A DNA stretch of 64,000 nt from an uncultured Clostridia bacterium (GTDB lineage: Bacteria > Bacillota > Clostridia > Christensenellales > Borkfalkiaceae), in the NCBI GenBank assembly GCA_947598205.1, contig CANQFB010000002.1, positions 62,001-126,000 on the forward strand, in the 5' to 3' direction. Under the pieces are notes generated by a model that saw only the letters and a program-made list of their open reading frames with translations, ran no database searches and was not told the origin of the DNA. The position numbers and the translations under genes are program-made. Of this stretch, positions 47,839-56,297 are shown in pieces (position 1 is the first letter of the stretch; the number at the start of each line of letters is the position of its first letter).

Positions 47839-48720
47839 TTGGACATCGAAAAGTTGCTCGGCGAACGCTTCAGCGGACTTAAGACCGAGATAAATTTTTC
47901 CTTTGCGCGGCACACCACGATCGGTTGCGGCGGCAGGGCGGCCCTCGCCGCATATCCCGCCTCTTCAGAGGCGTTGGCCGCCCTTTTATCCCTTCTGAAA
48001 GGTCGGGGCATTCCGCACTGCATCCTCGGGGCGGGGGCGAACGTCTTGCCCGCCGATGGTTTTTTTGAGGGCGTTGTGGTGAGAACTTCCCTTCTCGGCC
48101 GCATCGATGCGGAGGGAGAGGAGATCTTTTGCGGCGCGGGCGTCACCGCGGGGGCGCTTCTGCGCTTTTCCGAAGAGAAGGGGATCGGCGGGTTTGAATT
48201 CCTCACGGGAATTCCCGCATCGCTCGGCGGGGCGGCCGCCATGAACGCAGGCGTTCGGGAGGGGCATCTTTCCGATATTGTCGTCTCCGTCGCCGCCGTC
48301 GAAGGGGAAAGGATGCGCCGCTTTTCCCGTAAGGAGTGCGGTTTTTCGGAGAAGAACAGCCTCTTCCGCGGCGGGATCGCCATTGCGGGCGTACGCCTGG
48401 CAGGCCGCCGCATGCCGCGGGAAGAGATCGCCGCGCGCAAGAGATATTTCCGCGCCAAACGCGCCCATCTTCCCAAGGGGAGAAGCATGGGTTGCGTCTT
48501 CGTCAATCCGTCAAACATTTCGGCAGGCGCGCTCATCGAAAGGTGCGGCTGTAAGGGAATGTCCGTCGGCGGGGCATTCGTCTCGCCCGAACATGCAAAC
48601 TTCATCATCAACGGCGGTGCAACCGCCTCGGACATATCCGCGCTCATCGGGCTTGTCCGCGAGCGGGTATTTAGAGAGACGGGCGTCTGCCTTCGCGAAG
48701 AGATCGTCCGCCTCCCGTAA
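47839..48720 (+). CDS. murB: UDP-N-acetylenolpyruvoylglucosamine reductase MurB
   Basis: Reduces UDP-GlcNAc-enolpyruvate to UDP-MurNAc with FAD and NADPH, an early peptidoglycan step. FAD-binding segments ILGAGANVLPAD and FLTGIPASLGGAAAMNAG are clear. The proton-donor position, usually Ser in GSxFxNP, is Cys219 here (GCVFVNPS). The C-terminal substrate domain AGALIERCGCKGMSVGGAFVSPEHANFIIN is complete. The start is a TTG with AAGGAG 7 bases upstream; no ATG fits the N-terminus. 293 residues is normal. PHP and whiA genes follow. Confidence 0.93.
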   Translation: MDIEKLLGERFSGLKTEINFSFARHTTIGCGGRAALAAYPASSEALAALLSLLKGRGIPHCILGAGANVLPADGFFEGVVVRTSLLGRIDAEGEEIFCGAGVTAGALLRFSEEKGIGGFEFLTGIPASLGGAAAMNAGVREGHLSDIVVSVAAVEGERMRRFSRKECGFSEKNSLFRGGIAIAGVRLAGRRMPREEIAARKRYFRAKRAHLPKGRSMGCVFVNPSNISAGALIERCGCKGMSVGGAFVSPEHANFIINGGATASDISALIGLVRERVFRETGVCLREEIVRLP

Positions 48721-48729
48721 AAGGTACTT

Positions 48730-49500
48730 ATGAAACTTACGGCAGATTTCCACACGCATACGCCCTATTCGCACGGCAAGGGCACCGTGCTCGAAAATGC
48801 GGTCCGCGCGAAGGAGCTCGGGCTTCTTTCCGTCGGCATCACCGATCATGGCTTTTCGCACAGGTGTTTTCCCCTTAAACATAAAGATCTTCCCGCCCTC
48901 ATCCGCGATTGCAGGGAGGCGGAGGAGAAGACGGGGATCAGAGTCCTCGTCGGCATGGAGAGCAATATCCGCGGCGTTTCGGGCCTGTGCGACCTCACCG
49001 AAGAGGATTACGAACATTTCGACCTCTTTCTCGCCGGCATCCATATCATCATCCGCTACGAGCATTTTTCAGACAGAAAGATCGGATGGGGGAATTGGAT
49101 GCGCAAGAAACTCCATATGAAGCCCTCGCCTTCTATCGTGCGGGAGACGACGCGCGCCTATATCAACGCCGTCGAAAAAAATCCCGTCGATATTCTTACC
49201 CATCTCGGCTATCAATGCGCCGTCGATGCGGCCGAAGTCGCCAAATGTTGCCGCGACAGAGGCACTTATATCGAACTCAATTCCAAGAAGGAACACCTGA
49301 CGGATGAGGAACTTTCTGCCGTTGCGGCGACGGGGGTACGCTTTCTCATCGATTCCGACGCCCATACCGCCGACCGCGTGGGTGATACGCTCCGCGTGGA
49401 GGAGCAACTTGCGCGGGTGGGCATTCCCCTCGGGCAGATCGACAATATCGACGGGAGGATGCCCGTCTTCCGCTTTGCGGAATATAAGAAGCATATGTAG
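48730..49500 (+). CDS. PHP-domain metal-dependent phosphoesterase
   Basis: PHP-family hydrolase of 256 residues. Metal-binding motifs are visible: DFHTHTPYSHGKGT near the start, GITDHG (about 39-44), GMESNIRG, the HLGYQ segment and SDAHT near 214-218. It resembles YcdX/HisK-type phosphatases. In clostridial genomes a gene of this type sits between murB and the rapZ-yvcK-whiA block; here whiA follows after 13 bases. No substrate can be assigned. Confidence 0.85.
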   Translation: MKLTADFHTHTPYSHGKGTVLENAVRAKELGLLSVGITDHGFSHRCFPLKHKDLPALIRDCREAEEKTGIRVLVGMESNIRGVSGLCDLTEEDYEHFDLFLAGIHIIIRYEHFSDRKIGWGNWMRKKLHMKPSPSIVRETTRAYINAVEKNPVDILTHLGYQCAVDAAEVAKCCRDRGTYIELNSKKEHLTDEELSAVAATGVRFLIDSDAHTADRVGDTLRVEEQLARVGIPLGQIDNIDGRMPVFRFAEYKKHM

Positions 49501-49513
49501 GCGGAGGTCTGCG

Positions 49514-50410
49514 GTGAATTTTTCGGGCGAGATCAAGCGGGAGATCGTCAAACAGACCCCCGCAAAGAGATGCTGTAAACTTGCCCTTCTTCGCGCATTT
49601 CTCGATACGAGCGGGAATATCCGCGCAGAGGAAGGGGGGCGGAGCGCCGAATTTTCCTTCACGAGCGAGAACGAGCGCATCGCGGCGTATATGTTCGCCC
49701 TCACGGAAGATCTCTTCGGCGAGAGGATGACGGTCGCCGGAGCCGTGCGCGATCCCAAGCACGGGCGGGACAAGCTGACCTTCCTCTGCCGCGGCGAGCG
49801 GGCAGGGGAACATGTGCGCGAGATCTTATCCACAGGGATCGGCAGATGTTGCCGCGAGGCATACGTGCGCGGCGCATATCTCGGAGGCGGAAGCTGTACC
49901 CTCCCGAGCGGCGGGAAGAAGACGGGCTATCACCTCGAATTCGTCTTCAAGTCGGAGGAACGGGCGGAGGCGCTCTGCGAGACGCTTCTTTCCCTCCAAC
50001 TCTATGGGAATGTCGTAAAGCGGGGGGATAAATACGTCGTCTATTGCAAATCCCGCGAAGCCATCGCCGATTTCCTCTCCGTCACGGGGGCGGAGGGGGC
50101 GCTCAAGACGCTGGAAGACGTCTCCTCCGTCCGCGAGGAGAGCAATCAGGAGAACCGCGTCCTCAACTGTCTTGCGGGCAACGCCGACCGCGCCGCCACG
50201 GCGAGCGCAGAGCAGACTGTCGCCTTTGCATATTTCAGGGAGCATGGAATGCTTCCCGGCCTTCCCGAACCGCTCCGCACCGTTGCGGAGGGGAGGCTCG
50301 CCTATCCCACCCTCTCCCTCGCGGAACTCGCGGAAAAGCTCGGCCTCACGAAGAGCTGCCTCAACCACCGCATCCGCAAACTCATGAAACTCTATACGGA
50401 ACACCTATGA
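49514..50410 (+). CDS. whiA: WhiA, sporulation/division-associated DNA-binding protein
   Basis: WhiA has a degenerate LAGLIDADG homing-endonuclease fold (about 1-200) and a C-terminal HTH (about 225-298). Signatures are REIVKQTPAKRCCKLALLRAFLDTSGNI and AYVRGAYLGGGSCTLPS, then the HTH LSLAELAEKLGLTKSCLNHRIRKL. It affects sporulation in actinobacteria and division/nucleoid organisation in Bacillus. The start is GTG at 49514 with GGAGG at the right distance; an ATG upstream would extend into the PHP gene. It overlaps dnaE by ATGA. rapZ and yvcK are not adjacent. Confidence 0.93.
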   Translation: MNFSGEIKREIVKQTPAKRCCKLALLRAFLDTSGNIRAEEGGRSAEFSFTSENERIAAYMFALTEDLFGERMTVAGAVRDPKHGRDKLTFLCRGERAGEHVREILSTGIGRCCREAYVRGAYLGGGSCTLPSGGKKTGYHLEFVFKSEERAEALCETLLSLQLYGNVVKRGDKYVVYCKSREAIADFLSVTGAEGALKTLEDVSSVREESNQENRVLNCLAGNADRAATASAEQTVAFAYFREHGMLPGLPEPLRTVAEGRLAYPTLSLAELAEKLGLTKSCLNHRIRKLMKLYTEHL

Positions 50411-53400
50411 CAGATTTTGTGCATCTACATCTTCATACAGAATACAGCCTCCTCGACGGCGCGGTCAAGGTGGACGACCTCGTCCGCCATTGCGTCAAGA
50501 ACGGGATCGATACCGTCGCCGTGACCGACCACGGCAACATGTATTCCTCCTTAAAATTTGCCGAGAAGTGCAAAAAGAATAAGATCAAGGCCATCATCGG
50601 GTGCGAATTTTACGTCGTCGACGACTATAAGAAGCACATCGACCAGCATGCCGACCATCTCATTCTTCTTGCAAAGAACAAGAAGGGCTATATCAACCTC
50701 GTCCAACTCGACAGCCTTGCCTTTGTCGACGGGTATTATTACCGCCCGCGCATCGACTACACCGTCCTCAAAGAGCATACGGAGGGGGTCATCTGCCTCT
50801 CGGCGTGCCTTGCGGGCCGTATTCCGCGCCTCCTTTTAGCGGGGGAATATGAGAAGGCGAAGGAGTTCGCCCTCTATTTGCAGAGCCTCTTCGGCGAAGA
50901 TTTCTATATCGAAATACAGGACCACGGCATCCCCGAACAGCGGCAGATCCTGCCCGATCTCGTGAGGATCGCCCGCGAGATCGGCGCGCAGATCGTCGCC
51001 ACCAACGATGTGCACTACCTCAAGAAAGAGGATTGGGAGATGCAAGACGTCCTTCTCTGCATCCAGACCAAGCGCACCCTCGACGATCCCACCCGCATGA
51101 AGATGCAGACGCATGAATTCTACATGAAATCGGGCGACGAGATGGCGGCCATCTTCAAGGACTATCCCGAGGCCATCTCCAATACGCGGGCGATCGCGAA
51201 CAAGGTCTCGGATACCGATACGCCCTTCAACCTCAAAGAGGACGGAAATCCCGTCTACGATAAGTCGCTCATCCCGCTCTACACCGCCGACGATGGCACG
51301 CCCTCGCCCGAATATCTTACCCGTCTGACATGGGAGGGCCTTCCCAAGCGGTACGAAGTCATCACGGATGAGATCAGAAAAAGGGCGGAATATGAGCTCG
51401 AGATCATCATCAAGATGGGGTTTGCCGATTATTTCCTCATCGTTTGGGACTATATCAATTGGTCGCGCCTGCACGATATTCCCGTCGGCCCGGGGAGGGG
51501 CTCGGGCGTGGGGAGCATCGTCGCGTACGCCATCGGCATCACGAGCGTCGATCCCCTCAGATACGACCTTCTCTTCGAGAGATTTCTGAACCCCGACCGC
51601 GTCTCCATGCCCGATTTCGACGTCGACTTCTGCACCGAACGCAGGGTGGAGACCATCGAATATGTAAGGAAGCGCTACCATCCCGAAAATGTGGCGCAGA
51701 TCGTCACCTTCGGAACGCTCAAATCGCGCGCCGTCATAAAGGACGTCGGGCGCGTCATGCGCGTCCCTTATTCCGAAGTCAACCGCGTGACCAAGGTCAT
51801 GGACGGGAAATCCTCCATCCGCGAACTTTTGGGGCTCGATCTCGAAGAGCTTCGCGGCAAGGCAGATAAGGCGAAGAAGGCCGTCGCCGAAGCGACGCAG
51901 GAGACGCCCGACGACGAGGCGCGGATCGCCGACCTCAAGGGCAAATACGACGAAGCGGTAAAAAAGCTCACCGAGACGGAGGGGAAGCGCAATTCCGAGT
52001 TCATCGAGATCTACGGATCGGACGAGCTTCTCAAACAGGTCATCGACATGGGCCTCAAGCTCGAGGGCATGCCGCGCAATACCTCCATGCACGCCGCGGG
52101 CGTCGTCATTTGCCGCAAGAGGATCGCCGATAACGTCCCGCTCTCGCGCAACGGCGAAGATATTACCACGCAGTTCGACATGAAGGAAGTCGAGTCCATC
52201 GGAATGCTCAAAATGGACTTTCTGGCCCTTGCGACGCTCACCGATATTAAAAAGGCATGCGACTACATCTATGAAGATACGGGAAAGCGCATCGAATTCG
52301 GGCAGGCGTGCGACGATCCCAAGGCCTATGAGCTCATCGCGGAGGGGGATACCGACGCGGTGTTCCAGCTTGAACAAGGGGGGATGAAGCGGTTCATGAA
52401 ACAGCTCCAGCCCACCTGCCTCGAAGACCTCATCGCGGGGATCTCGCTCTACCGCCCGGGTCCCATGGATTTCATTCCCGCCTATTTGAAGAACAGGGAA
52501 GATCCCGCGCATATCAAATATCTCACGCCCCTCCTGAAGCCCATCCTCGAGAAGACGTACGGCGTCATCATCTATCAGGAGCAGGTCATGCAGATCTTCC
52601 AGAATCTTGCTGGCTACTCGCTGGGACAGGCAGACCTCGTGCGGCGCGCGATGGCCAAAAAGCACCTCTCCGAACTGATGGCGCAGAAGGATAAATTCAT
52701 CCACGGCGACATCGATAAGGGGGGAAATATCACGGGTTGCGCCTCCAAGGGCATTCCCGAAGACGTCGCGAAAGAGCTCTTCGCGCAGATGGAGAGCTTC
52801 GCCTCCTACGCCTTCAACAAATCGCATGCGGCGGCCTACGCCGTCGTCACCTACCAGACGGCCTACCTCAAAAAATATTATCCCAAAGAATTCCTCGCGG
52901 GCGTGCTCAACAACCGCATCGGCAAGATCGAGGAGATCGCCAAGTACGTCGTCTATATGAAGGAGAAGAACATCGCCGTCTATCCGCCCGACGTCAACGA
53001 ATCCAAGGCCTATTTCTCCGTGCAGGGCAACGGCATCCGCTTCGGGCTTTGCGCCCTGCGCGGCGTGGGACTGGCAGCCATGGAGAGCGTCATCGAGGAA
53101 CGCATGGCACACGGTAAGTTCAAAGATTTCTCCGATTTCCTCATGCGGTGCACCAAGTTCGTCAATAAACGCATGGTGGAGAGCCTCATCTTCGGCGGCG
53201 CGTTCGACAGCATGGGCCACCGCCGCTCGCAATATAACGCCGTCTATGAGGACCTCATGCGGCGCATCGCGGGGATGGATAAGCAGAAGAGCAGTGCGCA
53301 GATGTCCCTCTTCGGGGATATTATCAGCGAGGAGGCGCCCGAGGCGGAGTATCCCGATATTCCAGAATGGGATACAACCGATCTTCTCTCCAAGGAGAAG

Positions 53401-54036
53401 GCTGTGCTCGGCGTGTATGTCAGCGGACATCCCTTTGCCGCCTTCGCGCACGCCTTCAAGGAATGTAACTTCAACAGCGGCATGCTCGCCGACTACGAAG
53501 AGGACGAGGAGACGGGGGACAGGACCTACCACCAGATCAAGGTGGACGACGCCGTCACGATGGGCGGGCTCGTCGCCTCGATCAAGAAGGTCGCCACCAA
53601 AGGGGGAGCCTTTATGGCCTTCATCACCGTGGAAGACCTCTACGGCAGTATCGAATGCGTGGCTTTCCCGCGCGTCTACGAAAGGGCAAAGCCCTTCCTG
53701 CGTCAGGACGCTGTGGTGCGCGTCGCGGGGAAGATCGATATCCCGCCCGAGAAACTTCCCGTCATCGTCATCGACAGCATCGAAGAATATACGCCCGCCG
53801 AAAATTCGCCCGCTCCCGAAGAGGCCGCGCGTGAAAAGACGCTCTGGCTGGATGCCCGCACGATGGACGACGAGGAATTCGGGGAGCTCATCGAAGCGCT
53901 CACGGAATATGCGGGCAATGTAAAGACGAAGATCCTGCACGGCGGCAAGCGGTATGAATTCTCGGTAACGCTCAGCCGTGCGCTCATGGCGGAACTTCGC
54001 ACCTTTTTGCCCGAATCTTGCATGAAACTTGTATAA
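50407..54036 (+). CDS. dnaE: DNA polymerase III alpha subunit DnaE
   Basis: A 1209-residue replicative polymerase, DnaE type. The N-terminal PHP domain begins DFVHLHLHTEYSLLDGAVKV with its metal-binding His residues. The palm contains PGRGSGVGSIVAYAIGIT and the catalytic PDFDVDF (402-408). Fingers, a helix-hairpin-helix region and a C-terminal OB fold (VTMGGLVASIKKVATKGGAFMAF, noted by its start VTMGGLV) follow. A Lys/Asp/Glu-rich insertion (about 480-535) in the thumb region is longer than usual. The family N-terminus sets the start at 50407, overlapping whiA. Confidence 0.96.
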   Translation: MTDFVHLHLHTEYSLLDGAVKVDDLVRHCVKNGIDTVAVTDHGNMYSSLKFAEKCKKNKIKAIIGCEFYVVDDYKKHIDQHADHLILLAKNKKGYINLVQLDSLAFVDGYYYRPRIDYTVLKEHTEGVICLSACLAGRIPRLLLAGEYEKAKEFALYLQSLFGEDFYIEIQDHGIPEQRQILPDLVRIAREIGAQIVATNDVHYLKKEDWEMQDVLLCIQTKRTLDDPTRMKMQTHEFYMKSGDEMAAIFKDYPEAISNTRAIANKVSDTDTPFNLKEDGNPVYDKSLIPLYTADDGTPSPEYLTRLTWEGLPKRYEVITDEIRKRAEYELEIIIKMGFADYFLIVWDYINWSRLHDIPVGPGRGSGVGSIVAYAIGITSVDPLRYDLLFERFLNPDRVSMPDFDVDFCTERRVETIEYVRKRYHPENVAQIVTFGTLKSRAVIKDVGRVMRVPYSEVNRVTKVMDGKSSIRELLGLDLEELRGKADKAKKAVAEATQETPDDEARIADLKGKYDEAVKKLTETEGKRNSEFIEIYGSDELLKQVIDMGLKLEGMPRNTSMHAAGVVICRKRIADNVPLSRNGEDITTQFDMKEVESIGMLKMDFLALATLTDIKKACDYIYEDTGKRIEFGQACDDPKAYELIAEGDTDAVFQLEQGGMKRFMKQLQPTCLEDLIAGISLYRPGPMDFIPAYLKNREDPAHIKYLTPLLKPILEKTYGVIIYQEQVMQIFQNLAGYSLGQADLVRRAMAKKHLSELMAQKDKFIHGDIDKGGNITGCASKGIPEDVAKELFAQMESFASYAFNKSHAAAYAVVTYQTAYLKKYYPKEFLAGVLNNRIGKIEEIAKYVVYMKEKNIAVYPPDVNESKAYFSVQGNGIRFGLCALRGVGLAAMESVIEERMAHGKFKDFSDFLMRCTKFVNKRMVESLIFGGAFDSMGHRRSQYNAVYEDLMRRIAGMDKQKSSAQMSLFGDIISEEAPEAEYPDIPEWDTTDLLSKEKAVLGVYVSGHPFAAFAHAFKECNFNSGMLADYEEDEETGDRTYHQIKVDDAVTMGGLVASIKKVATKGGAFMAFITVEDLYGSIECVAFPRVYERAKPFLRQDAVVRVAGKIDIPPEKLPVIVIDSIEEYTPAENSPAPEEAAREKTLWLDARTMDDEEFGELIEALTEYAGNVKTKILHGGKRYEFSVTLSRALMAELRTFLPESCMKLV

Positions 54037-54073
54037 TTTTTCTCAAAGATCGGCAAAAAATGCAAAAATTCTC

Positions 54074-54102
54074 TTCCATTTTCAAATGGAATCTGCTATA
54101 AT
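54074..54102 (+). promoter_or_regulatory. pfkA promoter with an overlapping palindrome
   Basis: TATAAT (54097-54102) has TTCCAT 17 bases upstream as a weak -35. That -35 is the left arm of a palindrome, TTCCATTT/AAATGGAA (54074-54081 and 54084-54091). The inverted repeat covers the -35 and part of the spacer, so a repressor could act there. Confidence 0.62.
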
Positions 54103-54146
54103 CATGAATCGGTGAAAAACTTACAGGATAACTTCGGAGGAACTAT

Positions 54147-55109
54147 ATGAAGCGTATCGGATTACTTACGAGCGGGGGCGACGCACCCGGCATGAATGCC
54201 GCCATCCGCGCCGTTGTGAGGACGGCTCTCTTTTACGGGATGGAGGTCTACGGCATACGCCGCGGCTATGCGGGGCTGATCGAAGACGACGTGATCCCCA
54301 TGGATGCCTACAGCGTATCGGGCATCGTACCTCGCGGCGGCACGATCCTCCGTACGGCGCGCTGTCTCGAACTTCTGGAGAGGGAAGGGCAGGAAAAGGC
54401 CGTTGCGACCCTCCGAAAATACGGCATCGAAGGGCTCGTCGTCATCGGCGGCGACGGTTCTTTCCGCGGGGCGAAAGTGCTCTCAGAGCGCTTCGGCATT
54501 TCCACGATCGGGATCCCCGGGACGATCGATAACGACCTCGAATATACCGATTATACGCTCGGCTTCGATACGGCGGTCAACACCTGCATCGAGGCGATCG
54601 GCAAGTTGCAGGATACGATGGAATCGCACGAGCGCATCTCCGTCGTCGAAGTGATGGGCCGCAACTGCGGCGACATCGCCCTGTATGCGGGCATTGCGAC
54701 GGGGGCCGACGCCATCGTCGTTCCAGAAGTTCCCTACGATCTTTCTGCGATCGCGGCGCGGATCGAACGGTCGCGTTCCCTCGGCAAACATGTCAATACC
54801 GTCGTCGTGGCCGAAGGGGCGATGAACGGGGATGCGTTCGCCGCACTTCTGAAATCACTTGTCAAATACGACATCCGCGCGACGGAGATCGGCCATATCC
54901 AGCGCGGCGGAACGCCTACGATGGCCGACAGGGTGCTCGGCGCGCGCCTCGGCAACAGGGCCGTATGCCTCCTCAATGAGGGCGCTTGCGACCGCGTGGT
55001 CGGCATCCGCAAAAACGAGATCTTCGATATGGACATCATCGAAGCCGTCTCTTTGAAGAAACAATTCAACAAAGAACTCTACGAGACCCTGCAAATGATT
55101 TCGATGTGA
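54147..55109 (+). CDS. pfkA: ATP-dependent 6-phosphofructokinase
   Basis: Glycolytic kinase that makes fructose 1,6-bisphosphate. It has LTSGGDAPGMNAAIR near the N-terminus, GGDGSFRGA for ATP binding and the catalytic TIDND (GTIDNDL). VVEVMGRNCGDIALYAG and the closing IEAVSLKK segment are family-typical. 320 residues is the bacterial length. Gly at position 104-equivalent (GGDGS) suggests ATP rather than PPi as donor. CGGAGG precedes the ATG. A PfkB-type kinase follows after 7 bases. Confidence 0.96.
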   Translation: MKRIGLLTSGGDAPGMNAAIRAVVRTALFYGMEVYGIRRGYAGLIEDDVIPMDAYSVSGIVPRGGTILRTARCLELLEREGQEKAVATLRKYGIEGLVVIGGDGSFRGAKVLSERFGISTIGIPGTIDNDLEYTDYTLGFDTAVNTCIEAIGKLQDTMESHERISVVEVMGRNCGDIALYAGIATGADAIVVPEVPYDLSAIAARIERSRSLGKHVNTVVVAEGAMNGDAFAALLKSLVKYDIRATEIGHIQRGGTPTMADRVLGARLGNRAVCLLNEGACDRVVGIRKNEIFDMDIIEAVSLKKQFNKELYETLQMISM

Positions 55110-55116
55110 GGATAGC

Positions 55117-56040
55117 ATGATTTTAACCGTCTGCATGAGCCCAAGCGTCGATGTCACCGTCGAAGTGGATTCCCTTTGCGTCGGCAAGATGAACATCGTT
55201 AAGAACAAGTCTTTGTCCTTTACGGGGAAGGCCATCAACGTGGCGATCGGCGTAAGCCGCCTCGGATACGACGCAAAGGCGACGGGTTTTATGTATCGCG
55301 AAAACGGCGTAAACTTCGAGGCAGAACTCCTCAGCGAGGGCGTTCCCTGCGCCTTTATATGGAATGAGGGCCGCGTCCGCGAGAACTATAAAGTCATCGA
55401 CAACAAGTCGATGCTCACCGAGATCAACGACGTAGGAGGGATGGTGAAGCCAGAACGGCTCGACGATCTCCTCGGCATGGTGCGCATGCTCTCGCGGGAG
55501 GCCGACGTCACCGTCATATCGGGAGGCCTTCCCCGCGGCGTCGACGCCTCATATTACCGCGAGATCTTCCGCGCCGTCGCCCCGAATTCGCTCCGCATTG
55601 CGGATACCGAGGGCGAGAGGCTCTTTGCCGCCCTCGATGCGGGCGTAGACCTCATAAAACCCAACCGCGAAGAGCTCGAACATTCCCTCGGAAAAGAGCT
55701 CAAGGATAAGCGCGACGTACTTGCCGCCTGCAACGAACTTCTCGGCCGCGGTGCAAAGGCGGTGCTTCTCTCCCTCGGCGGGGAGGGGGCCGTCATCACG
55801 AACGGATCGGAGAGCTATTATTGCAAGAGCATGAACGTCGCCGTCAACTCCACCGTGGGCGCGGGCGACGGGATGGTCGCCGCGGCCGCCGTCAAAATGC
55901 AGGAGGGGGCGCACCTTGCGGAGGTGCTCCGCGCGGGCGTCGCCGCAGGCACGGCGACGGTCACGACGCACTGTAACGTCTCCTTCACCAAAAAGAAATA
56001 CGACGAGATCTACCGCGACCTCACCGTGAGCAAATTCTGA
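55117..56040 (+). CDS. PfkB-family sugar-phosphate kinase (1-phosphofructokinase-like)
   Basis: A 307-residue ribokinase-fold kinase. The N-terminal LTVCMSPSVDVTVEVD, KNKSLSFTGKAINVA-type substrate loop (usually GGKGxNVA; here TGKAINVA) and the C-terminal signature STVGAGDGMVAA with catalytic Asp are present. It belongs to the FruK/LacC group, which phosphorylates fructose 1-phosphate or tagatose 6-phosphate. It is cotranscribed with pfkA, so a role in hexose phosphate catabolism is likely. No PTS or fru regulator adjoins it. Substrate is uncertain. Confidence 0.85.
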   Translation: MILTVCMSPSVDVTVEVDSLCVGKMNIVKNKSLSFTGKAINVAIGVSRLGYDAKATGFMYRENGVNFEAELLSEGVPCAFIWNEGRVRENYKVIDNKSMLTEINDVGGMVKPERLDDLLGMVRMLSREADVTVISGGLPRGVDASYYREIFRAVAPNSLRIADTEGERLFAALDAGVDLIKPNREELEHSLGKELKDKRDVLAACNELLGRGAKAVLLSLGGEGAVITNGSESYYCKSMNVAVNSTVGAGDGMVAAAAVKMQEGAHLAEVLRAGVAAGTATVTTHCNVSFTKKKYDEIYRDLTVSKF

Positions 56041-56116
56041 CCTTTCGGAAGGGCTTGCCCGTGTAACTTTTGCGCCCTTCGTTTCACACCGCAAAATCCG
56101 CCAAATTTCCGTACAA

Positions 56117-56164
56117 CCACAAGATATAGTGGTTTACGGAAATTTTTTTACCAAAATATAGTGG
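56117..56164. promoter_or_regulatory. Pair of NrdR boxes upstream of nrdD
   Basis: Box 1, CCACAAGATATAGTGG (56117-56132), and box 2, ending CCAAAATATAGTGG (56164), match the NrdR consensus (reverse strand CACTATATCTTGTG). Their ends are 32 bp apart, three helical turns, the spacing known for NrdR operators. Box 2 ends 7 bases before the -35 of nrdD. NrdR represses ribonucleotide reductase genes when dATP is high; its gene is not in this window. Confidence 0.82.
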
Positions 56165-56171
56165 AATTTCC

Positions 56172-56200
56172 TTGACAAGGAAGTCTTGCCGATGTATAAT
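56172..56200 (+). promoter_or_regulatory. Promoter of nrdD-nrdG
   Basis: A perfect TTGACA (56172-56177), 17-base spacer and TATAAT (56195-56200). The transcript would begin near 56206. Confidence 0.88.
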
Positions 56201-56203
56201 GGG

Positions 56204-56231
56204 AGCGTTCCCTTCAATGGGGACGCTTTTT
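56204..56231 (+). promoter_or_regulatory. 5'-terminal hairpin of the nrdD leader
   Basis: AGCGTTCCC (56204-56212) and GGGGACGCT (56219-56227), with loop TTCAAT, then TTTTCTC. The predicted transcript starts inside the left arm, leaving an 8-bp hairpin at the extreme 5' end followed by U residues. It may stabilise the mRNA or cause early termination. Confidence 0.55.
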
Positions 56232-56297
56232 CTCTCGCCGCACGCCGTTGCGGTGCGGGAAAGGGGGGAAATCAGTTTAACGAAGGAGAGAATTGTT

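Noticed and set aside
50836..53940. Very long open frame (over 1000 codons) antisense to dnaE
   Set aside because: It mirrors dnaE codon structure in GC-rich DNA, has no family motif or ribosome-binding site, and dnaE itself is unmistakable.
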